Shown one piece after another: positions 41,298 through 49,401 of a DNA stretch of 64,000 nt. Numbering within the stretch: position 1 is the stretch's first letter; each line of letters starts with the position of its first letter. This DNA is from Pseudomonas viridiflava (GTDB lineage Bacteria; Pseudomonadota; Gammaproteobacteria; Pseudomonadales; Pseudomonadaceae): assembly GCF_900590755.1 (NCBI RefSeq), contig NZ_UUOC01000052.1:186001-250000 (forward strand), in the 5' to 3' direction. Under the pieces are notes generated by a model. The model was not told the origin of the DNA and made no database searches. It saw nothing but the letters and a program-made list of their open reading frames with translations. The translations under genes and the position numbers were made by a program.

Positions 41298-42410
41298 ATG
41301 ACCAGGCCCGGATTTCGTCTTGCTGTGCTTGCCACGCTGCTGGCGTTGTTCGTGGTGCTACTCGGCGCTTATACCCGTCTGACCCATGCCGGGCTGGGGT
41401 GCCCGGACTGGCCGGGGTGCTACGGTTTTATCCGCGTGCCGACCAGCGAGGTGCAACTGGCCCACGCCGGGCTGCACTTCCCGGATAGCCCCGTAGAGGC
41501 CGCAAAGGGCTGGAGCGAAATGCTCCATCGCTACTTTGCGGGCGGGCTGGCACTGTTGATTCTGCTGCTGGCGGCTCAGGCATGGCTGCGACGCAAGCAG
41601 CGCGGCCAACCTTTGAAGCTGCCGCTGTTGCTGCTGGGTGTGGTGATCGCTCAGGCAACCTTCGGCATGTGGACCGTAACCCTGAAGCTGTGGCCGCAGG
41701 CGGTCACCGCGCATTTGCTGGGCGGGGTTGCGACGCTGAGCCTGTTGTTTCTGCTGACCCTGCGTTTGAGTGGCGCCTTCCCCGTGCAACCGCAACTGCC
41801 GACTCGGCTGCAACGTCTGGCTGCCATCGGCTTGTTGCTGGTTGTGGTGCAGATCGCGTTGGGTGGCTGGGTCAGCGCCAACTACGCCGCGCTGGCCTGT
41901 ACCGACGTGCCGCTGTGTCAAGGCCAATGGTGGCCGGACGCGGACTTCGCCAACGGCTTTCACCTGACCCAGCACATCGGCCCCAATTATCTGGGCGGCA
42001 AGCTCGACAGCGAAGCACGCACGGCCATTCACCTGACCCACCGGGTGGGCGCGATGCTGGTGGCTGTGTCGCTGCTGAGTCTGGCGTGGCAGTTGAAGAA
42101 GGTGGGCTTGAAAGGGATGGCAATGGTGTTGGCTGCGGCCGTTGCAATGCAGATCGGTTTGGGTATCAGCAATGTGCTGTTCCATCTGCCGCTTGTCACC
42201 GCCGTCGCCCATAACGCAGGTGGCGCAGCGCTGATGTTGAGTGTGGTGATGATTAATTACAGGCTGCGTCGCGTGGGTTACCGCATCTCCAGTGGGACCG
42301 GCTTTAGCCGGGAAGAGGCCGGTACATTCACTGCATCTTTGTCGGCCAGACTTCCGTCTTCCCGGCTAAAGCCGGTCCCACAAGGTCTGCGCCATGACCG
42401 CACTCACTGA
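41298..42410 (+). CDS. ctaA: Heme A synthase (COX15)
   Basis: 370 residues from ATG 41298, with AGAGG at 41287-41291. Eight hydrophobic segments and conserved heme-ligand histidines (HAGLHFP, LHRYFAGG, AHLLGGV, HLTHRVGAM, HNAGGA), with GLGCPDWPGCYGF and CTDVPLCQGQWWP, show heme A synthase that oxidises heme O. Oddity: after the last helix (VMINYRLRRVGYR), the final ~33 residues (SGTGFSREEAGTF through RLKPVPQGL) are encoded by a type B REPIN, and the stop falls 17 bases inside cyoE. The catalytic part is intact, so the tail is probably harmless. Confidence 0.93.
   Translation: MTRPGFRLAVLATLLALFVVLLGAYTRLTHAGLGCPDWPGCYGFIRVPTSEVQLAHAGLHFPDSPVEAAKGWSEMLHRYFAGGLALLILLLAAQAWLRRKQRGQPLKLPLLLLGVVIAQATFGMWTVTLKLWPQAVTAHLLGGVATLSLLFLLTLRLSGAFPVQPQLPTRLQRLAAIGLLLVVVQIALGGWVSANYAALACTDVPLCQGQWWPDADFANGFHLTQHIGPNYLGGKLDSEARTAIHLTHRVGAMLVAVSLLSLAWQLKKVGLKGMAMVLAAAVAMQIGLGISNVLFHLPLVTAVAHNAGGAALMLSVVMINYRLRRVGYRISSGTGFSREEAGTFTASLSARLPSSRLKPVPQGLRHDRTH
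42290..42382. repeat. REPIN, type B, within the ctaA coding end
   Basis: Left arm GTGGGACCGGCTTTAGCCGG from 42292, right arm ends 42381. It lies inside ctaA and ends at the ribosome site (AAGG) of cyoE. Confidence 0.92.
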
Positions 42411-43284
42411 AACCCACCCTCTCTGGCGCGACTACCTGGAACTCACCAAACCCAAAGTCGTGCTGTTGATGCTGATCACCTCCCTGGTCGGCATGTTTCT
42501 CGCGACCCGTGCAGGCGTGCCGTGGCCGGTGCTGCTGTTTGGCAATCTGGGAATCGGCCTGTGTGCCGGGGGCGCGGCGGTGGTGAATCACGTGGTGGAT
42601 CGGCGCATCGATACCTTGATGGCCCGCACGCAAAAAAGACCCATGGCCGAGGGTCGCATCTCACCCGTTGCGGCGTTGAGCTTCGCCCTGATTCTGGCGT
42701 TGGCCGGGGAAGCGTTGTTGCTCGCGTTCACCAACCCTCTCACCGCCTGGCTCACCGGGGCGTCGCTACTTGGTTATGCAGTGATTTATACCGGGCTGCT
42801 CAAACGCGCCACGCCGCAAAACATCGTCATCGGTGGCTTGGCGGGCGCGGCACCGCCGTTGCTGGGATGGGTGGCGGTGACCGGCCGCGTCAGCGCCGAA
42901 CCGCTGCTGTTGATGCTGATTATCTTCGCCTGGACCCCGCCGCACTTCTGGGCGTTGGCGATCCATCGCAAGGAGGAATACGCCAAGGCCGACATACCCA
43001 TGTTGCCGGTCACCCATGGCGAGCATTACACCAAGGTGCATATAGTGCTTTATACCCTGGTGTTGCTGGCGGTCAGTCTGCTGCCGTTTGTGATCCACAT
43101 GAGCGGCCTGCTGTACTTGCTTTGCGCCCTGACGCTGAGCGGGCGCTTCCTGTTCTGGGCTGTGGTGCTGTACCGTAATGCGCGGCCCCACGCGGCGATC
43201 AACACCTTCAAATACTCGATTTACTACCTGTTCCTGCTGTTCATCGCCCTGCTCGTTGACCATTACCTACTGTTGGCTTTATGA
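42394..43284 (+). CDS. cyoE: Protoheme IX farnesyltransferase (heme O synthase)
   Basis: 296 residues with about nine membrane segments. The prenyl-diphosphate binding motifs are in VVNHVVDRRIDTLMARTQKRPMAEG (NxxxDxxxD) and in the C-terminal LPVTHGEHYTK region. It farnesylates heme B to heme O, which CtaA then converts to heme A. Its start overlaps the rewritten end of ctaA by 17 bases in another frame. It overlaps the SCO gene by ATGA. Confidence 0.95.
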   Translation: MTALTETHPLWRDYLELTKPKVVLLMLITSLVGMFLATRAGVPWPVLLFGNLGIGLCAGGAAVVNHVVDRRIDTLMARTQKRPMAEGRISPVAALSFALILALAGEALLLAFTNPLTAWLTGASLLGYAVIYTGLLKRATPQNIVIGGLAGAAPPLLGWVAVTGRVSAEPLLLMLIIFAWTPPHFWALAIHRKEEYAKADIPMLPVTHGEHYTKVHIVLYTLVLLAVSLLPFVIHMSGLLYLLCALTLSGRFLFWAVVLYRNARPHAAINTFKYSIYYLFLLFIALLVDHYLLLAL

Positions 43285-43913
43285 CCCGAACCCAGAAAAC
43301 CGTCTTCATCCTCGTCGCCATCGTCGCCTTGATCATGGGCCTGACGGTCAACCGTGTGCTGTCAGACAGGAACGCAGGCAACCAGACCGCATTGATCGAC
43401 GCCGGGATCATTCTGCTACCGCAAAGCCGCAATCTGCCGGACCTGAAGATGATCGATCAGGACGGCAAGCCGGTGGCGCTCAATGAGTTGAAGGGCAAGT
43501 GGACGATGCTGTTTTTCGGTTACACCTTCTGCCCGGACATCTGCCCGACTACCCTCGCCCAGCTGCGTCAGATCAAGAGTGAACTGCCCAAAACGGCAGT
43601 GGATGAACTGCGAATCGTGCTGGTCAGTGTCGACCCCAATCGCGACACCCCGCAGCAGCTCAAACAGTATCTGGGTTATTTCGACAAGGCATTCGTAGGC
43701 CTGAGCGCCCCTGTGCAAGACATCCAGAAACTGGCCAACGCGGTGAGCATCCCGTTCATTCCGGCCGATACCAGCAAGCCGAATTACACGGTGGACCACA
43801 GCGGCAACCTGGCCCTGCTAGGCCCGGACGGCACCCAGCGCGGCTTCATCCGTGCGCCATTCAACAACCAGAAGTTGTTGGCGCAGTTGCCGGGGTTGTT
43901 GGAGCGGGATTAG
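43281..43913 (+). CDS. SCO1/SenC-family copper chaperone
   Basis: 210 residues. An N-terminal membrane anchor (VFILVAIVALIMGLTV) precedes a thioredoxin-like domain with the copper motif CPDIC (C84, C88) in FFGYTFCPDICPTT and the third ligand His near 169 in YTVDHSGNL. It delivers copper to the CuA site of CoxB. It is the last gene of the cox cluster and overlaps cyoE by four bases. A type B REPIN follows. Confidence 0.95.
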   Translation: MTRTQKTVFILVAIVALIMGLTVNRVLSDRNAGNQTALIDAGIILLPQSRNLPDLKMIDQDGKPVALNELKGKWTMLFFGYTFCPDICPTTLAQLRQIKSELPKTAVDELRIVLVSVDPNRDTPQQLKQYLGYFDKAFVGLSAPVQDIQKLANAVSIPFIPADTSKPNYTVDHSGNLALLGPDGTQRGFIRAPFNNQKLLAQLPGLLERD

Positions 43914-43925
43914 GGATATTAAACC

Positions 43926-44016
43926 GTGGGACCGGCTTTAGCCGGGAAGAGGCCAGAACATCCGATGCATTTGTGCAGTCAGAAACACAGCCTTCCCGGC
44001 TAAAGCCGGTCCCACA
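43926..44016. repeat. REPIN, type B
   Basis: Arms from 43926 to 44015. It sits between the convergent SCO and metQ genes. Confidence 0.9.
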
Positions 44017-44032
44017 ATGACCCACTGTTACA

Positions 44033-44806
44033 TTAAAACGCCGGAACCACTGCGCCTTTGTACTTCTCGGTGATGAAGGCTTTGACTTCCGGGCTGTTCA
44101 GGGCAGCAACCAGCTTTTTGATCGCGTCCGAATCCTTGTTGGCCTGGGTCGTTACCAGAATGTTGGCGTAAGGCGATTCAGCGCCTTCGATGATCAGCGC
44201 ATCCTTGGTTGGGTCCAGCTTGGCGCCCAGCGCGTAGTTGGTGTTGATCAGCGCCAGGTCAACCTGAGTCAGTACGCGCGGCAGGGTTGCAGCTTCCAGC
44301 TCGCGGAACTTGAGGTTTTTCGGGTTCTGCAGCACGTCTTTCGGCGTGGCGAGGATGCTGGTTGGATCTTTCAGGGTGATCAGACCAGCCTTGGCCAACA
44401 GCAGCAGTGCACGGCCTTCGTTGGTGGCGTCGTTGGGCAGCGCAACGTTGGCACCATCGGGCAGGTCATTCAGGTTTTTGATCTTGTCCGAGTACGCGCC
44501 GAACGGTTCTACGTGAACCTTGGCAACGCTGACCAGATCAGTGCCTTTACCTTTGTTGAACTCATCCAGGTACGGCTGGTGCTGGAAGAAGTTGGCGTCC
44601 ATGCGCTTTTCTGCAACCTGTACGTTCGGCTGGACGTAGTCAGTGAAGACTTTGATCTTCAGGTCCACGCCTTCTTTGGCCAGGGTCGGCTTCACGAACT
44701 CGAGAATCTCCGCATGCGGTACGGCACTGGCTGCAACGGTGAGGGTTTCATCGGCGTGGGCGGACAACGCGGCAACGGCGGCAAATACGGCCAACAGCTT
44801 TTTCAT
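44033..44806 (-). CDS. metQ: Methionine-binding protein of MetNIQ importer
   Basis: 257 residues, NlpA family. Signal peptide MKKLLAVFAAVAALSAHA has no lipobox cysteine, so it appears to be a soluble periplasmic protein, unlike the E. coli lipoprotein. Motifs are AVPHAEILEFVKP, MDANFFQHQPYLDEFN and ALPNDATNEGRALLLL. It captures methionine for the MetN/MetI transporter. It is last in the order metN-metI-metQ with a 64-bp gap after metI. No S-box or T-box riboswitch is seen nearby. Confidence 0.93.
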   Translation of the reverse strand: MKKLLAVFAAVAALSAHADETLTVAASAVPHAEILEFVKPTLAKEGVDLKIKVFTDYVQPNVQVAEKRMDANFFQHQPYLDEFNKGKGTDLVSVAKVHVEPFGAYSDKIKNLNDLPDGANVALPNDATNEGRALLLLAKAGLITLKDPTSILATPKDVLQNPKNLKFRELEAATLPRVLTQVDLALINTNYALGAKLDPTKDALIIEGAESPYANILVTTQANKDSDAIKKLVAALNSPEVKAFITEKYKGAVVPAF

Positions 44807-44870
44807 GCATCAACTCCATTGAGAGCCCGCCATCGCGGCGGGCTTATGCCGGTGGTAGCCGGCCAAACAG

Positions 44871-45545
44871 TTATCGGTGGGTAAAGTGTGCGACCAGTTT
44901 GTCGCCGATGCTTTGCAGAATCTGCACCAGCACCAGCAGCAATACGACCGTCACGAACATCACATCGTTCTGGAACCGCTGATAGCCATAACGAATCGCC
45001 AGGTCACCCAGCCCGCCCGCGCCAACGGCACCGGCCATGGCGGTGAATGACACCAGCGCAATGGCGGTAACGGTAATGGCGGCGAGGATGCCGGGGCGCG
45101 CTTCAGGCAGCAGCGCCTTGACGATGATCTGCCGCGTCGTGGCGCCCATGGCCTGTGTGGCTTCGATGATGCCGCGATCCACTTCACGCAGCGCAGTCTC
45201 CACCAGACGGGCGAAGAACGGCGTGGCGCCGGCAATCAACGGCGGCAAGGTACCGAGGATGCCCAGGGTGGTGCCGGTAATGACTTCCGTCACGGGCATC
45301 ATCACGATCAGCAGAATGATGAACGGCAAGGCGCGCAGCAGGTTGACGACAATCGCCAGCGTTGAATACAGGCCTTTGTTTTCCAGCAACTGGCGTGGCG
45401 AAGTCAGGAACAGAATCACGCCCAGCGGCAAGCCCAGCAGGATGGTGAAGCCCAGAGACACCACCAGCATGTTCAGTGTGTCGAGGGTGGCGACCCAGAT
45501 TTCCACCCAATCAACGTTGGGGAATAGCGTCAGGAAAGTGTCCAT
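44871..45545 (-). CDS. metI: Methionine ABC transporter permease
   Basis: 224 residues with five or six membrane helices. The permease EAA loop (REVDRGIIEATQAMGATTRQIIVKALLPEARPGIL) contacts MetN. Start TG-ATG overlaps the metN stop by one base, so translation is coupled. It forms the inner-membrane channel. Confidence 0.95.
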   Translation of the reverse strand: MDTFLTLFPNVDWVEIWVATLDTLNMLVVSLGFTILLGLPLGVILFLTSPRQLLENKGLYSTLAIVVNLLRALPFIILLIVMMPVTEVITGTTLGILGTLPPLIAGATPFFARLVETALREVDRGIIEATQAMGATTRQIIVKALLPEARPGILAAITVTAIALVSFTAMAGAVGAGGLGDLAIRYGYQRFQNDVMFVTVVLLLVLVQILQSIGDKLVAHFTHR

Positions 45546-46552
45546 CAGCGCAGCACCTCCATATGAACATCAGCGGCGGTGAAGCGAGCGAAGGCGGCTT
45601 CCATGTCGCCGCCGGTAATGGCCAGCGTCAGTTGCCCGTAAGGCGTGTCTTTGATGCGATCGATGCGCCCGGCCAGGATGCTGTAATCAACCCCTGTCTC
45701 CCGGGCAACCGTGCCCAGCAGCGGCGCGTAAGTGGCCTGGCCCTGGAAGGTCAGACGCACAATGCGGCCTTCAACATGAGCGAAGTCGTCGCGCTGCTCG
45801 TTTTCGTCGATCTGCTCGTGTTCCTGGACGAACCGCTTGGTGGTCGGGTGCTGCGGATGCAGAAACACATCGGCTACCGCTCCCTGCTCGACGATGACAC
45901 CCGCGTCCATGACGGCCACGTGGTCGCAGACCCGGCGGATCACGTCCATTTCATGGGTGATCAGCACGATGGTCAGCTTCAACTCGCGGTTGATCTCGGC
46001 CAGCAATTGCAGGACCGACGCGGTGGTTTGCGGGTCGAGGGCGCTGGTGGCTTCGTCGCAGAGCAGGATTTTCGGTTTGGTCGCCAGGGCGCGAGCGATG
46101 CCCACGCGCTGCTTTTGCCCACCCGACAGCTGCGACGGGTATTTCTTCGCGTGATCGGACAGACCGACCCGCGCCAGCAACTCGGCCACGCGCTGGTCGA
46201 TCTCGGCGCGGGACATATCACCGGCCAGGGTCAGCGGCATGGCGACGTTGTCGGCCACGGTCTTGGAGGACAGCAGGTTGAAGTGCTGGAAGATCATCCC
46301 GACTTGCTGACGGAAACGCCGCAGGCCATTGGCATCCAGCGCGGTGACGTCTTCGTCGTCGACGATGATCTGCCCGCCGCTCGGGGTTTCCAGGCGGTTG
46401 ATCAGGCGCAGCAGGGTACTTTTGCCAGCCCCGGAGTGGCCGATCAGACCAAACACCTGGCCGTCTTCAACGCGCAGGCTGGTGGGGTGCAGGGCCGGAA
46501 TTTCCTTGCCTGCCACCCGATAGGTTTTATGGACGTTATGAAACTCGATCAC
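45545..46552 (-). CDS. metN: Methionine ABC transporter ATPase
   Basis: 335 residues. Walker A GHSGAGKST near residue 38, Q-loop, signature LSGGQKQRVGIARAL, and Walker B ILLCDEATSALDP. The C-terminal NIL regulatory domain (residues ~255-335; GRIVRLTFQG, GQLTLAITGGDMEAAF) senses methionine. It drives methionine import across the inner membrane. It is the first gene of the operon; katE lies upstream in the opposite direction. Confidence 0.95.
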   Translation of the reverse strand: MIEFHNVHKTYRVAGKEIPALHPTSLRVEDGQVFGLIGHSGAGKSTLLRLINRLETPSGGQIIVDDEDVTALDANGLRRFRQQVGMIFQHFNLLSSKTVADNVAMPLTLAGDMSRAEIDQRVAELLARVGLSDHAKKYPSQLSGGQKQRVGIARALATKPKILLCDEATSALDPQTTASVLQLLAEINRELKLTIVLITHEMDVIRRVCDHVAVMDAGVIVEQGAVADVFLHPQHPTTKRFVQEHEQIDENEQRDDFAHVEGRIVRLTFQGQATYAPLLGTVARETGVDYSILAGRIDRIKDTPYGQLTLAITGGDMEAAFARFTAADVHMEVLR

Positions 46553-46928
46553 TTAGCGAACCTTGTGGGGCGCGGTAAAAATTCAGCGCAGCGGCAGGAC
46601 GCACACCGGCTGATTCGCACCGGCTGGATAAGCCGGGCGCGCATTTTAGCCTGTCCGCTGGTTGGCATTTAGCATTTATTTCATAACTGACCTATGGAAA
46701 TGGAATAAGGCGATGGGTGGTGCTGCATCGTAGGTCCACCTGTGGGACCGGCTTTAGCCGGGAAGAGGCCGAAACACCCGCCGGAAATTAATCGCCTGAA
46801 ATGCCGCCTTCCGTCCAGCCTTATCGCGGGCAAGCACCGCTCCCACAGATCCAAACCGTGGCGTCACCCCTACCACCCGCCAGATCTTCATAAAAAACAC
46901 GGAACGGCTGATTTCCTCGTCAGTCATT
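46553..46928. other. Spacer between metN and katE (promoter region with chimeric REPIN)
   Basis: No gene is seen in this part of the 483-bp spacer. It contains the metN promoter on the minus strand, the chimeric REPIN at 46740-46848 and the upstream part of the katE control region. Confidence 0.55.
46740..46848. repeat. Chimeric REPIN: type B left arm, type E right arm
   Basis: The left arm is GTGGGACCGGCTTTAGCCGG (type B, from 46742) but the right arm (46823-46848) is the inverted form of GTGGGAGCGGTGCTTGCCCG (type E). The arms share only the terminal GTGGGA and cannot pair along their length. Confidence 0.8.
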
Positions 46929-46983
46929 CAATAAGCATCGTGATTTCCCCATGTGCCGTGCAGGGGATTTTTTCTGCTTATTG
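46929..46983. promoter_or_regulatory. Hairpin in the katE leader
   Basis: CAATAAGC (46929-46936) and GCTTATTG (46976-46983) are exact inverted repeats. Inside, TCCCC (46946-46950) pairs with GGGGA (46963-46967), followed by a run of T. This 55-bp structure ends 53 bp before the katE start. It could be a leader terminator or an operator. Confidence 0.5.
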
Positions 46984-47035
46984 AGCCCTGCCGATTCGAG
47001 CATAGGGGCCGACCAAACCGAGGAGTTTTTGCCTG

Positions 47036-49183
47036 ATGGCTACCAAGAAAACACCCGTAGCACCCGCAAACAATAGTGAACTGGCCGGGACCGATACGCT
47101 GGATCGCGGCAACACCAACACCAAACTCGACAGCCTTGAGCAGTTCCGTTCGGACGCCACTGGCCAGGCTTTGCGCACCAATCAGGGTGTGAAAGTCGCC
47201 GACAACCAGAACACCCTCAAAGCCGGTGATCGTGGCCCGTCGCTGCTCGAAGACTTCATCATGCGTGAAAAAATCACGCACTTTGACCATGAGCGCATCC
47301 CGGAGCGAATCGTCCACGCCCGTGGTACGGCGGCCCATGGCTACTTTCAGACGTACGAAGACCACGCCGATCTGACCAAGGCTGGCTTCCTGCGTGATCC
47401 GGGCAAGAAAACCCCGGTTTTCGTGCGCTTCTCCACCGTTCAGGGCCCGCGTGGCTCGGGCGATACCGTGCGCGACGTGCGTGGCTTCTCGGTGAAGTTC
47501 TACACCGATGAAGGCAACTACGACCTGGTCGGCAACAACATGCCGGTGTTCTTCATTCAGGACGCAATCAAGTTCCCGGACTTCGTACACGCGGTAAAAC
47601 CTGAGCCGCATAACGAGATTCCAACCGGCGGTTCGGCCCACGATACGTTCTGGGATTTCGTTTCTCTGGTGCCGGAATCCGCGCACATGGTGCTGTGGAC
47701 CATGTCCGACCGCGCCATCCCGAAAAGCCTGCGCACCATGCAGGGCTTCGGCGTGCACACCTTCCGCATGATCAACACCGAAGGCAAATCCACCTTCGTG
47801 AAATTCCACTGGAAGCCCAAGTTCGGCGTGTGCTCGCTGGTCTGGGATGAAGCCCAGAAGCTGGCCGGTAAAGACACCGACTTCCACCGTCGCGACCTGT
47901 GGGAATCCATCGAGACCGGTGATTACCCTGAATGGGAACTGGGCGTGCAGATCGTGCCGGAAGAAGACGAGCACAAGTTCGACTTCGACATCCTCGATCC
48001 GACCAAAATCATTCCTGAAGAGCTGGTGCCGGTCACGCCGCTGGGCAAGATGGTGCTCAACCGCAACCCGGATAACTTCTTCGCCGAAACCGAGCAGGTC
48101 GCGTTCTGTCCTGGGCATGTGGTGCCGGGTATCGATTTCTCCAACGATCCACTGCTGCAAGGTCGCCTGTTTTCTTACACCGATACGCAGATCAGCCGAT
48201 TGGGCGGACCGAACTTCCACGAAATCCCGATCAACCGCCCGGTATCGCCTAACCACAGCGGCCAGCGCGACGCGCAACACCGCACCACCATCGACAAGGG
48301 TCGCGCGTCCTACGAGCCGAACTCCATTGATGGCGGCTGGCCGAAAGAAACACCGGCTGGCCCGGTAGACGGTGGTTTCGAAAGCTATCCAGAGCGTATC
48401 GAAGCGCACAAGGTACGTCAGCGCAGCGAGTCGTTCTCTGATCACTTCTCTCAGGCCACGCTGTTCTTCAACAGCATGAGCCATGCAGAGAAAGAGCACA
48501 TCATCGCCGCTTACAGCTTCGAGTTGGGCAAGGTCGATCGCGAGCACATTCGTGCCCGTCAGGTGAATGAAATTCTGGCCAATATCGACCTGGAACTGGC
48601 TAGCCGTGTAGCGGCCAATCTCGGCCTGCCTGCGCCAACCGCTGCGACTGTCACGACCAAGCCCCAATCGCTCAAAGAATCGCCGTTGCTGAGTCAGGCG
48701 AACCTGCTGTCCGGGGATATCGTTTCGCGCAAAGTGGCGATTCTGGTGGCAGACGGTGTGGACGAAAAAGCCGTCGCGGCCATTAAGGCAGCGCTGGAAG
48801 CGGAAGGTGCTCACGCCAAGGTGCTTGGCCCGACTTCGGCGCCGGTGAAAACCGCGGGTGGTCAGAGCTTGCCAGTGGACGCGTCCCAGGAAGGCCTGCC
48901 TTCGGTGGCGTTCGACGCCGTGTTCATTCCGGGCGGTGCCGCTTCAATCACCGCACTGAGTGGCGACGGCGTGGCGCTGCATTACGTGCTTGAGGCCTAC
49001 AAACACCTCAAGGCGATTGCCTTCAGCGGCGATGCGAAAAAGCTGATCGAGCTGCTGCATCTGGACACCGATGCAGGCTTGCTTGAAGTGGCTGACGGTA
49101 AGTCGACCAAGGCTTTCTTCACGGCTATCGCCCAGCATCGGGTCTGGGATCGTGAGCCGAAGGCCAAGGCGATTCCGGCCTGA
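47036..49183 (+). CDS. katE: Large-subunit catalase HPII (clade 2)
   Basis: 715 residues. The catalase core (residues ~40-560) has distal His near 94 in RIVHARGTAAHGYF, Asn in LVGNNMPVFFIQD and the proximal heme tyrosine in RLFSYTDTQISRLGGPNF. The C-terminal ~150 residues are a flavodoxin/GATase-like domain (VSRKVAILVADGVDEKAVAAIKAALEAEGAHAKVLG). It decomposes hydrogen peroxide, typically in stationary phase. RBS GAGGAG is at 47019-47024. In the P. aeruginosa order I remember, metN is next to the lipoprotein gene at 49402, so katE appears inserted here. Confidence 0.95.
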   Translation: MATKKTPVAPANNSELAGTDTLDRGNTNTKLDSLEQFRSDATGQALRTNQGVKVADNQNTLKAGDRGPSLLEDFIMREKITHFDHERIPERIVHARGTAAHGYFQTYEDHADLTKAGFLRDPGKKTPVFVRFSTVQGPRGSGDTVRDVRGFSVKFYTDEGNYDLVGNNMPVFFIQDAIKFPDFVHAVKPEPHNEIPTGGSAHDTFWDFVSLVPESAHMVLWTMSDRAIPKSLRTMQGFGVHTFRMINTEGKSTFVKFHWKPKFGVCSLVWDEAQKLAGKDTDFHRRDLWESIETGDYPEWELGVQIVPEEDEHKFDFDILDPTKIIPEELVPVTPLGKMVLNRNPDNFFAETEQVAFCPGHVVPGIDFSNDPLLQGRLFSYTDTQISRLGGPNFHEIPINRPVSPNHSGQRDAQHRTTIDKGRASYEPNSIDGGWPKETPAGPVDGGFESYPERIEAHKVRQRSESFSDHFSQATLFFNSMSHAEKEHIIAAYSFELGKVDREHIRARQVNEILANIDLELASRVAANLGLPAPTAATVTTKPQSLKESPLLSQANLLSGDIVSRKVAILVADGVDEKAVAAIKAALEAEGAHAKVLGPTSAPVKTAGGQSLPVDASQEGLPSVAFDAVFIPGGAASITALSGDGVALHYVLEAYKHLKAIAFSGDAKKLIELLHLDTDAGLLEVADGKSTKAFFTAIAQHRVWDREPKAKAIPA

Positions 49184-49189
49184 TCAAAG

Positions 49190-49212
49190 AGGCGTCAGGG
49201 ATGACGCCTTTT
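49190..49212 (+). terminator. katE terminator
   Basis: GGCGTCA (49191-49197) pairs with TGACGCC (49202-49208) over GGGA, followed by TTTT. It begins 7 bases after the katE stop. Confidence 0.88.
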
Positions 49213-49225
49213 GGCTCACATTTCT

Positions 49226-49260
49226 CTGTAGGAGTGCCCCCGTCGTCGACGCCGCGCTGT
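49226..49260. repeat. Lone REP fragment (CTGTAGGAGTGCCC)
   Basis: The sequence starts CTGTAGGAGTG like a type F arm but then changes to CCCCCGTCGTC. There is no matching inverted copy of that body, so this looks like a decayed or rearranged REP next to the full pair at 49281. Confidence 0.5.
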
Positions 49261-49280
49261 CGCGCAGCAAACATTGGGCC

Positions 49281-49391
49281 CGTAGGAGTGAGCTTGCTCG
49301 CGATCGGCTGCGAAGCAGTCGTGAAATAAGCTAGATTCAGCACCGCAGGAAAGCCGTTCCGGCTTTATCGCGAGCAAGCTCACTCCTACAG
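49281..49391. repeat. REPIN, type F, with long spacer
   Basis: Left arm GTAGGAGTGAGCTTGCTCGC from 49282, right arm ends 49389. It is 3' of both katE and the lipoprotein gene. Confidence 0.88.
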
Positions 49392-49401
49392 ATTTAGATT
49401 C

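Noticed and set aside
43914..44032. Terminator between SCO and metQ
   Set aside because: The only structure is the REPIN, which has no T-run; a role as terminator is possible but not supported as a classical terminator.
46928..48814. 628-codon frame antisense to katE
   Set aside because: No domain matches; katE on the plus strand has all catalase residues.
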